In this document: positions 31,901 to 43,635 of the stretch, in pieces
Layout: the number at the start of each line of letters is the position of its first letter
Position numbering within the stretch: the stretch's first letter is position 1
Origin: Diospyros lotus
Lineage: Eukaryota > Streptophyta > Magnoliopsida > Ericales > Ebenaceae
Assembly (NCBI RefSeq): GCF_014633365.1
Contig: NC_068346.1
Coordinates: forward strand, 33,336,639-33,400,638
Length of the DNA: 64,000 nucleotides
Direction: 5' to 3'
Translations under genes and position numbers: made by a program
The notes under the pieces: generated by a model
What the model was told of the DNA's origin: nothing
What the model saw: the letters and a program-made list of their open reading frames with translations, nothing else
The model's database searches: none

Positions 31901-34510
31901 TGTAACACCCAGCCTTCCCAGGGCGTTAGGTAACGTAAGATTCTGGGAATATATTTTTCCTTCCAACGGGTACTCAACACAAAATCGTTCCTCGAAGATC
32001 CCGTTACATCTTCTCAATATATCAACTATGAACCATTAATAAATTAAGACAGATACATCACCTCAAATGTGGAAACTATATCGAAATCTTAACAGATCAT
32101 AACTGAAACTACTTTATTCATAATATAAAGTCAAACCAACGTTTACATGACGTCATCAAAATAAACAGCATTATTAAAAACGACATACTATAAACTATTC
32201 ACTAATCGCCGTCACTCCTCGACAATCCCTTTTCCCTTCACACCGCTGCCTTCACCTAGAACATTTGAATATTCCAAACACAAAGTCCATATTAGATGAT
32301 TAATCATCTAAGTGAGAGTTTAAAACACGTTTTCATGAATGTATGCAAAACATGAAATAAACCAACACAACTCGACAAGCCCTAGCCCAAGAGAATTCCA
32401 CAGCGCTTAACCCTCCTATGGGGAAAGAACAATCTCTCTAAAAGCCATGCTACCATACCGACACATCAACACGATGCGGTTCTAGCTTAAGAGAGGCAAG
32501 GTCAACGCATCTCCCCAACATCTTGAGAACAATCGTTATCAACTCCCAATCTAGGAGGGTCACATCAGCGCAAGAACCCAGCTCACCACATTTACGTCGG
32601 AGATTATGTTCCCACTCTAAGCATCCAGGAACTATTACCTAGTCCCAACTCAAATCTCATATGAACCACCTAGTCATCCTAGTACAACTTTCCTGACCAA
32701 ATAGCTTGGCACAAAAACCAAGGCGATTATCCCGGCATGCACACCAGCACAAGATATCCCTATTATTCCGTCACGCTCTTGGAGAATTATGGCTACACTA
32801 TCCAGACAACATTTTAGGCTAACATTCCATATGAACAACACAAAACGCAAGACTATGTTACATTTCACAGATCAATGCATCATATAAACAATATTTTATA
32901 AAATGCAATGTACATGTACAAAACATTTAAGGACGAACTTCCCTCACAAAACCAACTGTCACAAGTTACCGTTTGCATACACAAAACCATTTTACATGAA
33001 ATCACAACACATCTAGATAGAACAAACAAGAAATTTTTAGGATAGAAACACCCACAATAAAATAAGTTTTGGGTAAACTACTCACGAGTTAAAACCAACT
33101 TTCTAGGTATAACACTCACCTCGAACATATTCGGATTGCCTCAATCCTCGTGCACGACCTCAATTTGCATGCCAAATCACAAACACCCGAACTTATACTC
33201 AACCTCAAGCCACAATACTCCCTAAACATCATATTTAATTAAAAAGCATCAAAATCTATTTTTCCTTAATTTTTTCATAATTTTCTCTATTTTTCTCCCA
33301 ATTTTCATCTCGATAATTCAAAAATAATTATCTTCTCAAACTTTTTTTCAAATTTTTCAACACAATAATTTCTAAAATAATTTAAAAAAAATACTAAAAC
33401 AAAATACCAAAAATACCCTTGTGACATATGCTCTGCGCGTGTCTACGCGTGAAAGCTGGCACATATAGACACGCGCTGGTCTTCTTCCTTACTTCTGGCC
33501 ACTGGGGACGGCTTCGATGGTCGAACTAAGACCACCCCCTTGAAGCTCACTCAAAGTCGATCATAATGGCACCGATTTCTAGCCGAAAGGCCACCGAAAA
33601 ACGCCCCAAATGGGCAGTTGCAGGCGGCCTGCCTCATGCTTCTAGTCGAGCTTCAAACGGCCACTAAACATGCTCTAATGTGCACCAAATTCTCCAGAAT
33701 CCTTATCCTTGATGCAAGGATCAAAAGCCCCTTAACCACTCTCTCAAAATCACACCAAAACGCGATCAATTTGTGTGCTAAGTTTCGGCCGAACTCTTAC
33801 CCCTTTCTTCCCAGCCAAGCCTTGGCTACCAAGCTTCCCCACGCCGTATACCACCTTCCCCAGCTCTCCCTCCACCGTCCCATCACCAGAAACGGCGGCC
33901 ACATACGGTGGAAAGCGGCGGCCAATTTCTTCCCTTGCGTTCACACTGCCAAATTTTCATTACACTTTGGCCCCCAACTAATTTCCAACATCAATTTGCC
34001 CATTTCCTTGAGGCCCCTGATCTTTCCAACTATACTACTAAGGCCCACAAGTTTTGTACGCTTCATTGAACTCTCAAAATTCTCGTTTTGACCTCCCTCG
34101 AACAAAATTAAAAAATTGCACTTAGGACCGACTGATCGTTTTGACCCTAAATCCCTTTGTTTCAACCCGAATTTGCTCAAGAGTTGTTCTACACATAAAA
34201 TATTGGTCCTCAGCACATTCCGTTAACTCTTCGAAAGTTCTCTACATCGATTCAATTTTTTCAACCCTACCGACAGTTATACTGAAAACTGTTCCCGATC
34301 CAATTTATTTTGATACCTAAAACCACGCCTCTATCACTCATCGGTACTATCCCAATTTCCTTAGCTATCTAGGGTCCAGGGTACTCCCTTCGATCGATTC
34401 GGTTGTTTAAAACTGCGATAGTGATCCTTAAAGCCTTATTCTTTCGATAATTCCATTTATACCCTTCATAAAATACCATTTATATCCTTAAGGATTTCCT
34501 GAGTATTACA
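31901..34510 (-). mobile_element. Solo LTR, 2.6 kb, TGTAAYACYC family
   Basis: TGTAACACCC at 31901 to GAGTATTACA at 34510, with a perfect 5-base TSD ATGAT at 31896-31900 and 34511-34515. It lies in the last 17 bases of the old Gypsy LTR. The minus-strand start TGTAATACTC and middle phrases such as ACCAGCGCGTG parallel the copy at 6740-14521. The ORFs inside (for example 33618-34091) show no known domain. Confidence 0.9.
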
Positions 34511-34534
34511 ATGATTGTATCATTCCCCCCCACT

Positions 34535-35541
34535 CAGATTATCCTTGTCCGCAAGGATGAAGTTGGGTATGTCTTCAACCATGAGTAGTTGAGGTCGTTG
34601 ACATCAATGTTTGGGAAGAAATTTCTGATCACAAAAATAGCATTGGCCTTTTTCCCTACACTCCCGGGCTTCTTGACTTGTAATTTCTTTGAAGGAACTT
34701 GCATTGTTAATGGTGCCAGTGCTAGTCTTAAGCGTAGGTGGGGAACCCAAAATTCCTGTTGTGTTGTTGTTCCTTGACTTAGGTGGAGTGCTGAAGGAAC
34801 TATCCCCTTTTATTTGCAAGCCATTGCGTTCTTCAACTAGTCGAGCCACCCTAATAGTGTCGGTTAGCAAGCGAGGTTGTTTGATTTTTACATCCAATCT
34901 AACATCATCTTTCAAACATGCAACAAAACAACCATTAAGGAATTTTTCGGGTAAATCGTCTACCTGATGAGACAATTTTTCGAACTCGTCTTGATAGGCT
35001 GAAATTGTAGTATTTTGTTTAAGTCAGGTAAGGGTTTCAGATGGGTCTTCATAATCAATAGGACCAAAACAGAGCAATAAGGCTTTAGTGAATTCTGTCC
35101 ATGTCACTGGCCCCTTGAACTTAGCAAGCCACTCATGCCATGAAGGGCTATGCCTTCTAAGTGGAAAGAGGCGAGCTGAACTCAATGTTCTTGGGCAACT
35201 TCCTTAAACTCAAAATACTGTTCCGATTTGTAGATCCAACCCATAGGGTCTTCTCCATCAAATTTCAGAAAGTTAAGTTTCAAATGATGGTTATTTGAAT
35301 GAGCAGAAGGTCGTGGGTGGCTAGAAGATGCGTGGTTGAATGGATGAGATGTCTCAGTTTGAGCAAAAAGGTTGACATTGGGATTGGTTGTGTGAGTTTC
35401 ATGGACTGTTTATAAATTCTGGAGTTTGGCTGAGATGGTTTGTAGTGTTGAGTGCATCTCATCAAGGCTAGATTCATGTCGTCCCAATATCTCTTGTACC
35501 TCATTTTGAAACTCAGCGTTGGTTTGATTCCGAGTCGCCAT
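34535..35541 (-). pseudogene. Gypsy gag remnant fused to pol C-terminus
   Basis: Minus strand from ATG 35541: MATRNQTNAEFQNEVQEI, then FLKFDGEDPMGWIYKSEQYF, VTWTEFTKALL, DLPEKFLNGCFVACLKDDV and the zinc-knuckle start CYFCDQKF, the standard retrotransposon gag series. Several in-frame stops. After CYFCDQKF the frame passes within a few codons to FILADKDNLSGG, which resembles a polyprotein C-terminus, so nearly all of pol was deleted. Confidence 0.85.
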
Positions 35542-35570
35542 GACAAGCCTAACCTGGCTCTAATACCAAT

Positions 35571-35904
35571 TAATAGAGATAGAATTTAAGGGAAGGAAAC
35601 CTGTTGAATTGCAATGAAGAAAATGGGAGAAAAACTGTAGAGGGAAGATTCACGAGAGATTTGATTTTCTTAATTCTTGATAATGGTTAGTACAAATCAA
35701 AGACCTATTAAATAAACTAAAACAAATCCACTAAGATACAAAATAGGAAAGCACTGACAAAAAATCAACCAACTAATATTATCTAACATAATAAACAAAC
35801 TAAAATCAAACCCATGTAACCCCCATGCCTATAATTTATTTTGACTAAGTCAATTAACCAATAACCAACAGAAGAAAATCACAGCCTTCTTCTGCGTGCA
35901 GCCA
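35571..35904 (-). repeat. 5' LTR of old Gypsy element
   Basis: Begins TAATAGAGATAG and matches 22077-22406. Interrupted after GCAGCCATTA by the LTR-like sequence at 35905; its final bases and the flanking TSD are therefore not visible. Confidence 0.82.
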
Positions 35905-36725
35905 TTATAATACCCGAAAAATTCTTTAGGTTATAAATGGAATTCTACATAGGGTGCAAGTGGAATTTTTGGAAGATTAAGGCTAAAGGGTATATTATTA
36001 CAGTCTTGAGTGACCGAATCGACCACAGAAAGTGCACCGGACCCTAGATGTTTAAGAAAAATGATATAATATTAACGAGTGATTCGAGGCATGATTTTAA
36101 GTGTCAAAAGAAATTGGACCGGGAATGGTTTTCGGTACAATTGTAGATCCGATTGAAAAACTAAATCGACGTAAGAGACTTTTAAAAAGTCAACGGAGTG
36201 TTTTGAGGACCTAGATTTTATATGTAAAACAACCCTTAAGTAATTTCAAGTTGAAACGAAATGACTTAGGGTCAAATCGATCAATCGGGCCAAAGTGTAA
36301 AATGTGTAAACTGCTCGAGGGTAGTCGAAAAGACAAACTTTCTAGAAACTCTAGGGGGAAATGAAGAGTTTGGAACTTGTAGGTTATAGTAGAATTAATA
36401 TAAAGTTTAGGGGTATTAAGGATAGGGGTAAACTATAATTAGAAATTAATTGCGGGGGGCGAAAGTGCAAAAATGGAAGTTGAGGTGTGAAATCGACCGA
36501 CTGCCTTGTGGTCGTCGGGAAGCTTGCCTGGAGGCTCGAGAATAGCCTCTAGACCATTATGAGGCCTTGGGTAAAGGCCATTGGTTGAGATCGATCGAGA
36601 TGTGATTGGATTTTATGATCGAAGTGACCGAAAATCTGGCCGAGCATTTCGAGGGATTTTTCTCATGATTTAGGGCTATTCGATCGATTTAAAGACTAGA
36701 TTTGGTGCTATATATATAAAATTCG
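35905..36725 (+). mobile_element. LTR fragment of the TGTAAYACYC family
   Basis: Begins TAATACCCGAAAAATTC and shares with the solo LTRs the ordered phrases CGAATCGA..., GGACCCTAGATG, GTAAGAGACTTT and CAACCCTTAAGTAATTTC. No matching 3' end (GGTGTTACA type) was found, so it is truncated. Confidence 0.55.
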
Positions 36726-38039
36726 CACAATTTCTTCATTCATAACTCTCCATATTTATATGAATGAGTCTCTAAACTTTTTGTTAAAGATTTCATTCTT
36801 AAGTTGTTAAGAATATGTGTGGACAAGATTCTTTAGTATGAGAATTCTTAAATTATTCATGATCCTTGGATTCCTCAAATAAGGACTTCGGTTAATCCAG
36901 TACAGATCCACGCGAGTTTACTACATTTGATTAGTATGAAATACTAATGATAAATGATGGTGAGTCATATGTCATACTACATGAGATGCAAATTGTAAAC
37001 ATGTGGGTGTCTGTTAGTTGAACAACATTGAACTTGATGTTAATAACAAATCACATGGCTAAGGGTATTAATGATTTTTTATTAATGGCGATTGTGTACT
37101 TGATCCTCTAACTTGAAGCAATACAGTTGTCTTATGTATTGGTGTGTGAGATTTGCTAGTGATGCAAACTCTCCCAAATGCTGAGTATGAGTGTTCACTA
37201 TGTGGTCTCATTCAATTAGTATGTAAAGACAGTTGATTGTTGAAAATGATCCATTAACCTCTGATATGAGACGAATATCCTATGCGATTTCATGTTGGAT
37301 GTGATAGGTGAAGTTCTTGGCAAAGATTGAAAATGAGTTTTCAATAAGTCATCTCAATCACACCAAATGAGATCTTGGCATAGCATTAGGTTAGTAAGCT
37401 TAGTCAGTCCATGACTTTCACTCAACTGAGTTGTTATTAATGGAAGAATTATTTTATACAATAATTGCCAACGAAATTAGTTCACATGACAACAACTTCA
37501 TTGCCTTATAAGATTGTCTTGACATATGGCTAGGTATCACTTAAGATCTTTTGGAGTATTTTGACAATATGAAGATATTCTTAAAATAAATCAAAGAGTT
37601 CGATTAACATTAAAGGGATTTGATGTTTTCTTGATTGTTATTTAACTATAAATCTAGAAAATCACACACCTAAAAGTAAAGCAATTGAGATTAGTGATTT
37701 TGAGTTGGTATCTTGTTATTTGCAATCATTAAGAGTTAATGGGGTTCAAAATGTTATTAACAATTAATTGCAGGAATATATGCAATAAATCAAAGTTTTG
37801 TATAAAGAAGAAATCGGTTTTGACATAGGCATTGTGTGTGTGTGTGTGTGTGTGTGTAAAGCCAATGGCATAAAAATGCATTTGAACTTTGCCATTTTGT
37901 CATGTGTCACCCCCAACTTAAATTTAAACCAATTATATCACTCAACTTCTAATTTTGTAACCATTACACACCTTATTGTCCCAAATTTAATACGTGATTG
38001 CATGCAGTCTGGCATGGGATAACAGTCAAATAGTTAACC
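36726..38039. other. Diverged LTR-like and unclassified repeat DNA
   Basis: About 36840-37500 resembles 16270-16990 in phrase order and is probably a diverged copy of the same LTR. 37836-37858 is a (GT)n tract. 37860-38039 has no recognised content. No genes seen. Confidence 0.4.
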
Positions 38040-38651
38040 TGTTACAGGTATTTTCTGGACCACTTTTATGGGTTGAACTCAACCCAACAAGTCAACCCAA
38101 CCTCCCGAAGCCCAACAGGCCCAAGGCCAAGGTCGCCAGAGCAAGGTCGTACGTCACCGAAACTCGAGCTCAGACCGCAGAACCAAGTGAGCTCCTAGCA
38201 GTGCTTTTAGCTTGCTGGTCGAATCGTTCAGCTCGCATAACAAAAAGACCATGGAATAATCGGAGACGATATCCACTTGCCTTATCTGAGGCAAACCAAA
38301 TCCTTGATAATACAGAAGCCATTCTCGATTTTATGGAGCTAATAAGGACATATTGTCTCCATAATATTATCCTCTCATTTTGAATTTTACAAAAATTATA
38401 AACACCTCCACACTATAAATAAGGGTCAAAAACTATGGTAAAAAGGGAGGAGAGGGGAAAAAATATTATATTGTTACTCTGCCGGAATAATCAGAGAACA
38501 ATCGTGGACGAGGTATCATTCCTACTGAACCACGTAAAACTTTTTTACATACGATCTGTTATTTGTCCTATTTATTTCTTCTCTTTGCATTTGCATATAT
38601 TCTCTCAATACGGACCAACGAATCACGGTCGACTTACTTTAAATGTCAACA
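38040..38651 (+). mobile_element. Solo LTR, 612 bp
   Basis: TGTTACAGG at 38040 to GTCAACA at 38651, with a perfect 5-base TSD TAACC at 38035-38039 and 38652-38656. A TATA-type box, CTATAAATAAGGG, lies at about 38413-38425 inside. Orientation is inferred from this TATA box. No internal region remains, so it formed by LTR-LTR recombination. Confidence 0.85.
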
Positions 38652-38656
38652 TAACC

Positions 38657-40015
38657 CAAACCTAGGGGAAGAGATTGTGGTTTTGTTGATGGAAAATAGG
38701 TTGATTGGGCTTGAGCAAAGGTAAACATGGAAGTTTTTGTATGTGAGCTTCTTTGCAAGCTCGGGCTAGACATGGTTGCGAGCCACCCATGAAAACATAA
38801 GAATTCTTAGATAGTGTTGCTTGGCATTCGAGGAAGATGACTGTAATAAAATACAGTTCCTATAGAAAAGTTTCATATACAATGACCAAACTAAATGAAC
38901 CAAATTTTATGAAATTATAGAATGAATATAAGATATTAAAGGGTAAATATATCAAAAGAAATATTAATTTTTTTAATTTTGTTTCAAATTTAAATAAATT
39001 TTTAATTTTTTAATACTATAACAAATTAGGTATTTAGTTATAATTTTTATTTATATTTAATTTCAATAAATAAGATAATTGCTAACAAAATATTTTTGGA
39101 CGTTATTTTATATTTTTTGGACACCTTTCTCTCACAAATGATATTATTTAGGTTTTATTTTGATTAAATTAATTTAATTAAACTTTAATTAGGCTAAATT
39201 TATTAAAATAAAATAAAAATTAAAAAATTAAGAGAAAAAGAACTATCCATAACCGCAAGTTGGAAGCGTCGAAACAAGAAGATGGAGTGAGGTGAGATTT
39301 GATGGTCCAAACAAGAAGAGGGAGAGAAAAAGAACCATCCTTTTTTGAACTTGCTACCAGCAGGATCTGATCTAGAAAGAAGCCAAAAGCGTGAGAAACA
39401 ACGGAGAAGAGAAGAGTAATGTACCGGCAGCGGCGAGGCGGCGGCGAGAGGGTCAGCGACGGTCGTGAGAGAGAGAGGGTGAGAGGGTCGGCGACGGTCG
39501 CCGCGTCTCTAGAGGTGAAGGAACGGACGGCCGGAGGTGGAGGACCGGAAGTCCGAGAGAGAGAGAGGGAGAGAGACGGTCGTGAGAAAGAGAGGGGGGG
39601 AGAATGAATGAGGAAGGTGGGCGGGCTGATAACATTGGGCCGCGCGCCAAAATTAACAAAATCAATTTTGGCAGAAAATTGAGAGGACGTGAACTCCGGC
39701 AAATTGACGAATTTACCCTCCAAATTGACGAAGGTAACGTGCACCTATGTTAAAGTAGGTGCACAAAATCGCATTCGAAGAAGAGAGGTTCAGTGAAGGG
39801 GAGAGCCAAGCATCCTTGGCCCACGGAGTCACGGAGATGTGAGGTTGAAATAGGGAGATCAGTGACGGATTGTAGGGAGACGGAAAAAGTAGCTTTCTGT
39901 GTGACTGGAAATAGGGAGATCGATGAGGAGGGGTAACGTATCAGGTAGAGGCGGTGTCAGTAGTTCAGTGGAGAATAGAGAAAGGGTCAGTCTAGGCCGT
40001 TTCCATCTTTGTTCA
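38657..40015. other. Intergenic DNA upstream of TNL-2
   Basis: 38657-39230 is AT-rich without genes. 39400-39610 is GC-rich with GAGAGG and GGCGACGGTCG phrases repeated in tandem, which looks like a 5' or promoter end of a transposon. A short inverted repeat, GTGCACCTA...TAGGTGCAC, is at 39738-39763. Homology to the other TNL copies starts only at about 39998 (GTTTCCATC). Confidence 0.45.
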
Positions 40016-40542
40016 ATGGCTAGTCCAAGAGCAGAAGAATTCTCCTCTTCCACTTCTCAGTGTGCTTATGATGTGTTCTTGAGCTTTAGAGGCAAAGAGA
40101 CCCGCAAGACTTTCACTGATCACCTTTATATAGCTCTGCTGGATGCAGGATTTTGCACTTTCAGGGATGAGGAGGGGATAGAAGTAGGAGAAAACATCAA
40201 GCTTGAACTTTGGAAAGCAATTCAACACTCTAGAATTTCAATAGTGGTGTTCTCCAAGGACTATGCTTCTTCATGTTGGTGTCTTGATGAGCTTTTGATG
40301 ATTCTCAAACGCAGGAGGGCCTCTGGACATGAAGTTTTACCTATATTTTATAACATGGATCCAACCTTAATCAAGAAGCAAAAGGAAAGGTATATGGAAG
40401 CATTTGCTAGGCACGAGGAGCAATTCATAGCTGAAGTGGATGAAAGAAAAGTTGAGTGGGTGGACAAATTGAAGGAATGGTGGGCAGCTCTTGAAGAACT
40501 TGCGGATTTGGGAGGAATGGTTTCAAAAGATCAAGATGATGG
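40016..40542 (+). CDS. TNL-2 exon 1, TIR domain
   Basis: 175 codons plus two bases, same length as TNL-1 exon 1. Keeps FLSFRGKETR and the catalytic Glu of WCLDEL. Donor GG|GTAATT at 40543. Confidence 0.93.
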
Positions 40543-40869
40543 GTAATTTTCTGTGACTCCTGACTACTAGTCCTGTGTCCATGTCATGCTTTGTATAAAA
40601 AATCAGTACCACTTGTCATTAGCCCAATAAATCCAAAATGCTCTATTACAATATATGTCAATTTCTCAAAGGTTTCAGTTTTTTTATTTAGTAATTTTAT
40701 TCATTAAAATTCGTTGATAGAATTTTCACTAGACTAATCCAGTTGGTTAGGAAGGTAGTCCTAGCTTAGCTATTTTTCTCGTTGGTTGCTTGAGTATTTG
40801 TAATTTTTATTCAAAGTCCCTAGGTGCTTATAGTCCTGATCTATGTTCCACCTTGATCACATTCTATAG

Positions 40870-41971
40870 AGATGAGTCAAAGTTTATCCAGAAAGTTGTT
40901 ATAGTAGTTCAAGACAAAATCAATCGCACAATCTCGAGTGTTTCCCCTTACTTAATTGGATCGCGTACTCGCGCAGAAGACATCAACACTTGGTTACAAG
41001 ATGAATCTAGTGATGTTGGCATGGCAACCATTTGTGGGATGGGCGGAATAGGGAAGACTACGATAGCTAAAATGGTGTACAATTTAAACTTCTCAAGTTT
41101 TGATGGTGTCAGCTTTCTTGCAAATATAAGAGAAATTTCAGGACAACCCAGAGGTTTAATTCGCTTGCAAAAAAAACTTCTTTCAGATATCCTAAGGGGG
41201 AGAAAGGAAAAAGTATATAGTATTGATGAAGGGGTTGTCAAAATTAAAGCTGCCCTATATTGCAAAAGAGTTCTTGTGGTCCTTGATGATGTTGACAAAA
41301 TGGAGCAATTGGATGCAATACTGGGAGTGTGAGATTGGTTTTCTCAAGGAAGTAAAATCATAATTACAACCAGGCATGAGAGGTTACTAAGGGATCATGA
41401 AACTTGCAGGATATACAGGGTTGAAAAATTGGATGATGCAGAATCACTAGAGCTCTTCAGTTGGCATGCCTTTGGACAAGACCATCCCAGTGATGACTAT
41501 GAAGCAGATTCTAGAAGGATGGTGCACTACTGTGAAGGTTTGCCATTAGCCATTAAAGTTTTGGGTTCTTCTTTATCTGGAAAAAGCCTAGATGTATGGA
41601 AGAGTCATTTAGAAAAACTAAAAGCAGTTCCCAACAGTAAAGTACTTGAAAAGCTCAAAATAAGCTATGAAAATTTGCAAGATGTGCATGACAAAAATTT
41701 GTTCCTCCATATTGCTTGTTTCTTCGTTGGGAAAGACAAAGATTGGACAGTTCAAGTCCTAAACGAGTGTGACTTCTACCCGACAATGGGAATCCAAAAT
41801 CTTATTAATAGATGCATGTTAAGTATTGATTTCCGGAATAAGTTGAGAATGCATCGATTGATTCAAGACATGGGACGAGAAATTGTTCGGAAAGAATCAC
41901 CAGATGAACCAGGGAAGCGTAGTAGAATCTGGAATCATGATGATTCCTTTGATATCTTGGCAGAAAAAACT
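40870..41971 (+). CDS. TNL-2 exon 2, NB-ARC domain (nonsense at 41330)
   Basis: 1102 bases, same length as TNL-1 exon 2. The TGA at 41330-41332 stops the frame just after MEQLDAILGV; the frame continues open afterwards to LAEKT|GTGGGT. Motifs as in TNL-1 except MHRL for MHQL. Confidence 0.92.
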
Positions 41972-42081
41972 GTGGGTACCAACCATGTTACTTATGTGCA
42001 TTTTTGTTATTATGGGCAGACATTCTATTTAATTACCAGTACTTCCTATTTTACTCCTTTGTTTTGGTTCTGTCTTATTAG

Positions 42082-42519
42082 GGCACAGAGAAAATAGAAG
42101 GCCTCATTCTTGACATGCAATTGTTGAAGGGTAATGAATTTCGCAAGACGGTTATTCGTGTTAATAGAAAACGCTCCTCTGAAGAATTCATGGAAACCTC
42201 AATGTTGTTTGATCAATGTAATTCACCAAAACAACAATGTTTTTCCATGATCTCCTGGAACCCAGTGAGTGTTGCTCAAGGAAACCGTAGCAAAATAGTT
42301 TTTGAAAGCAATGCATTTGCGAAGATGTGCAAGCTAAGACTTCTCCAGCTCAATTTTGTACAACTCAGTGGGAGCTTTGAAAAATTTCCTGAGACATTAA
42401 GGTGGTTGTCTTGGCATGGGTTTCCTTTTGAATCTATTCACAATGACTTCTCCTTGGATACCGTGGTTGCTCTCGACATGCGTTACAGCAGGTTGAAAAA
42501 TGTTTGGGATGGAAGAAAG
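42082..42519 (+). CDS. TNL-2 exon 3
   Basis: 146 codons beginning GTEKIEGLILDMQLLKGNEF, leading into LRRs (AFAKMCKLRLLQLNF, WDGRK at the end). Complete here; gives the reference for the 46-base loss in TNL-1. Confidence 0.9.
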
Positions 42520-42601
42520 GTGTGTTTGTGGTACTTAGTTTTAATTCATGTCATATTCCTACTTGCAGGGTTTTTAATGAAGTACTGAATATCTTCTTCT
42601 T

Positions 42602-42627
42602 CCCCCCCCCCCCCCCCCCCCCCCCCC
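42602..42627. repeat. C26 homopolymer in TNL-2 intron 3
   Basis: A run of about 26 C bases in the pyrimidine tract ahead of the exon 4 acceptor (42651-42653). TNL-1 has a T/C-mixed tract at the same place. Confidence 0.9.
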
Positions 42628-42653
42628 TCTCTTTCTTTTCTCTTCTTTTGCAG

Positions 42654-43565
42654 TCTTTTAATTCATTGAAAATCCTTAATCTCAGTCACTCCCATTTCCT
42701 TGCCAAAACTCCTGACTTTGCTCTAGTTCCCAATCTTGAGAGACTAATTCTTAAAGATTGTGTGAACTTGGTCGAGGTTCATGAATCCATTGGAAACTTA
42801 ATGGTACTTGGTGTCTTGATCCTGAAAGATTGCATAAATCTGAAGAAGTTTCCAAGAAACATCAGTATGCTAAAATCCCTTGAAAAGCTTGATATCTCTG
42901 GTTGCATAAATCTTGTTGAGTTGCCAAAAGAGCTGGCAAAGATGAAATCTTTGAAAGAGCTCTACTCTCACAGAACTAGTATAAGGTATTTACTCTCAAC
43001 CACTGGGAAGCCAAAATCTAGATATGCATTTGTTTGCTCTTGGGTACCATGTTTTAGAAAAGTTCCACAGTTGTCGTGGTCTTCTTTTCCGTGCTCATTA
43101 GTACGCCTAAGTCTTGAAAACTGTAATCTCTCAAATGATGTTTTCCCTAGTGATTTTAGTCACCTAACCTTGTTGAGGAATTTGAACTTAAGCAGAAATC
43201 CTATCCGTAGCCTCCCAGAATGCATTAGTGGTCTGAGTGGGCTACATATGCTAAGGTTAGAGTCATGTACAGGGCTCCAATCACTTTTGGGGCTGCCAAG
43301 CCTAGAATTCTTGAATGTGAGTGAGTGCACATCTTTGCGAAGGATAACATATCAATCAGGTTTGTCCAAAAACCCAATCAGGCTATCCACCAACTGCGAG
43401 AGCCTGGTTGATGATGAGGGTTCCATTAAGTTAGAGCCAATTGTAAATGTCGATGCAGAAATTATAAAAGTTTTGGGCTTGCACAAGATGGAATCTATGA
43501 CAAACATTGAGATGGACTTTTTCAATGGCGTCTCATCTAGCAGAACGGAGAGGCTTCCTATTCAG
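42654..43565 (+). CDS. TNL-2 exon 4, leucine-rich repeats
   Basis: 304 codons of LRR units starting SFNSLKILNLSHSHFLAKTP; the acceptor follows the C26 and T/C-rich tract (TTTTGCAG|TC), donor CAG|GTTCTC then (CT)n. Confidence 0.9.
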
Positions 43566-43635
43566 GTTCTCTCTCTCTCTCTCTCTCTCTAAATTGTGTA
43601 AGAACTTCTTTTCCTAATTGAATTTCATGGCTCAG

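Larger units (their letters stand above)
22077..35904 (-). mobile_element. Gypsy-type LTR retrotransposon, old, nested and internally deleted
   Basis: Direct repeats 22077-22406 (continued at 31891-31900 and 34516-34522) and 35571-35904 are its two LTRs, about 347 bases, roughly 9% different by eye. A primer site resembling tRNA-iMet (minus-strand TTGGTATTAGAGCC) is at 35556-35569, and a polypurine tract (minus-strand GAGTGGGGGGAA) abuts the other LTR at 34523-34534. Only gag plus a scrap of the pol C-terminus remains inside. The left LTR was invaded by the 9.5-kb element and the 2.6-kb solo LTR; the right LTR is cut by another LTR at about 35905, so its TSD (left side TATTG) cannot be confirmed. 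Confidence 0.85.

Noticed and set aside
33618..34216. Overlapping ORFs of 60-157 residues on both strands
   Set aside because: They sit wholly inside a TSD-bounded solo LTR, show no domain, and overlap each other on opposite strands.
39220..39744. 174-residue minus-strand ORF with Ser/Leu/Pro runs
   Set aside because: Low-complexity translation of a GA/CT-rich tract; no domain and no start context.
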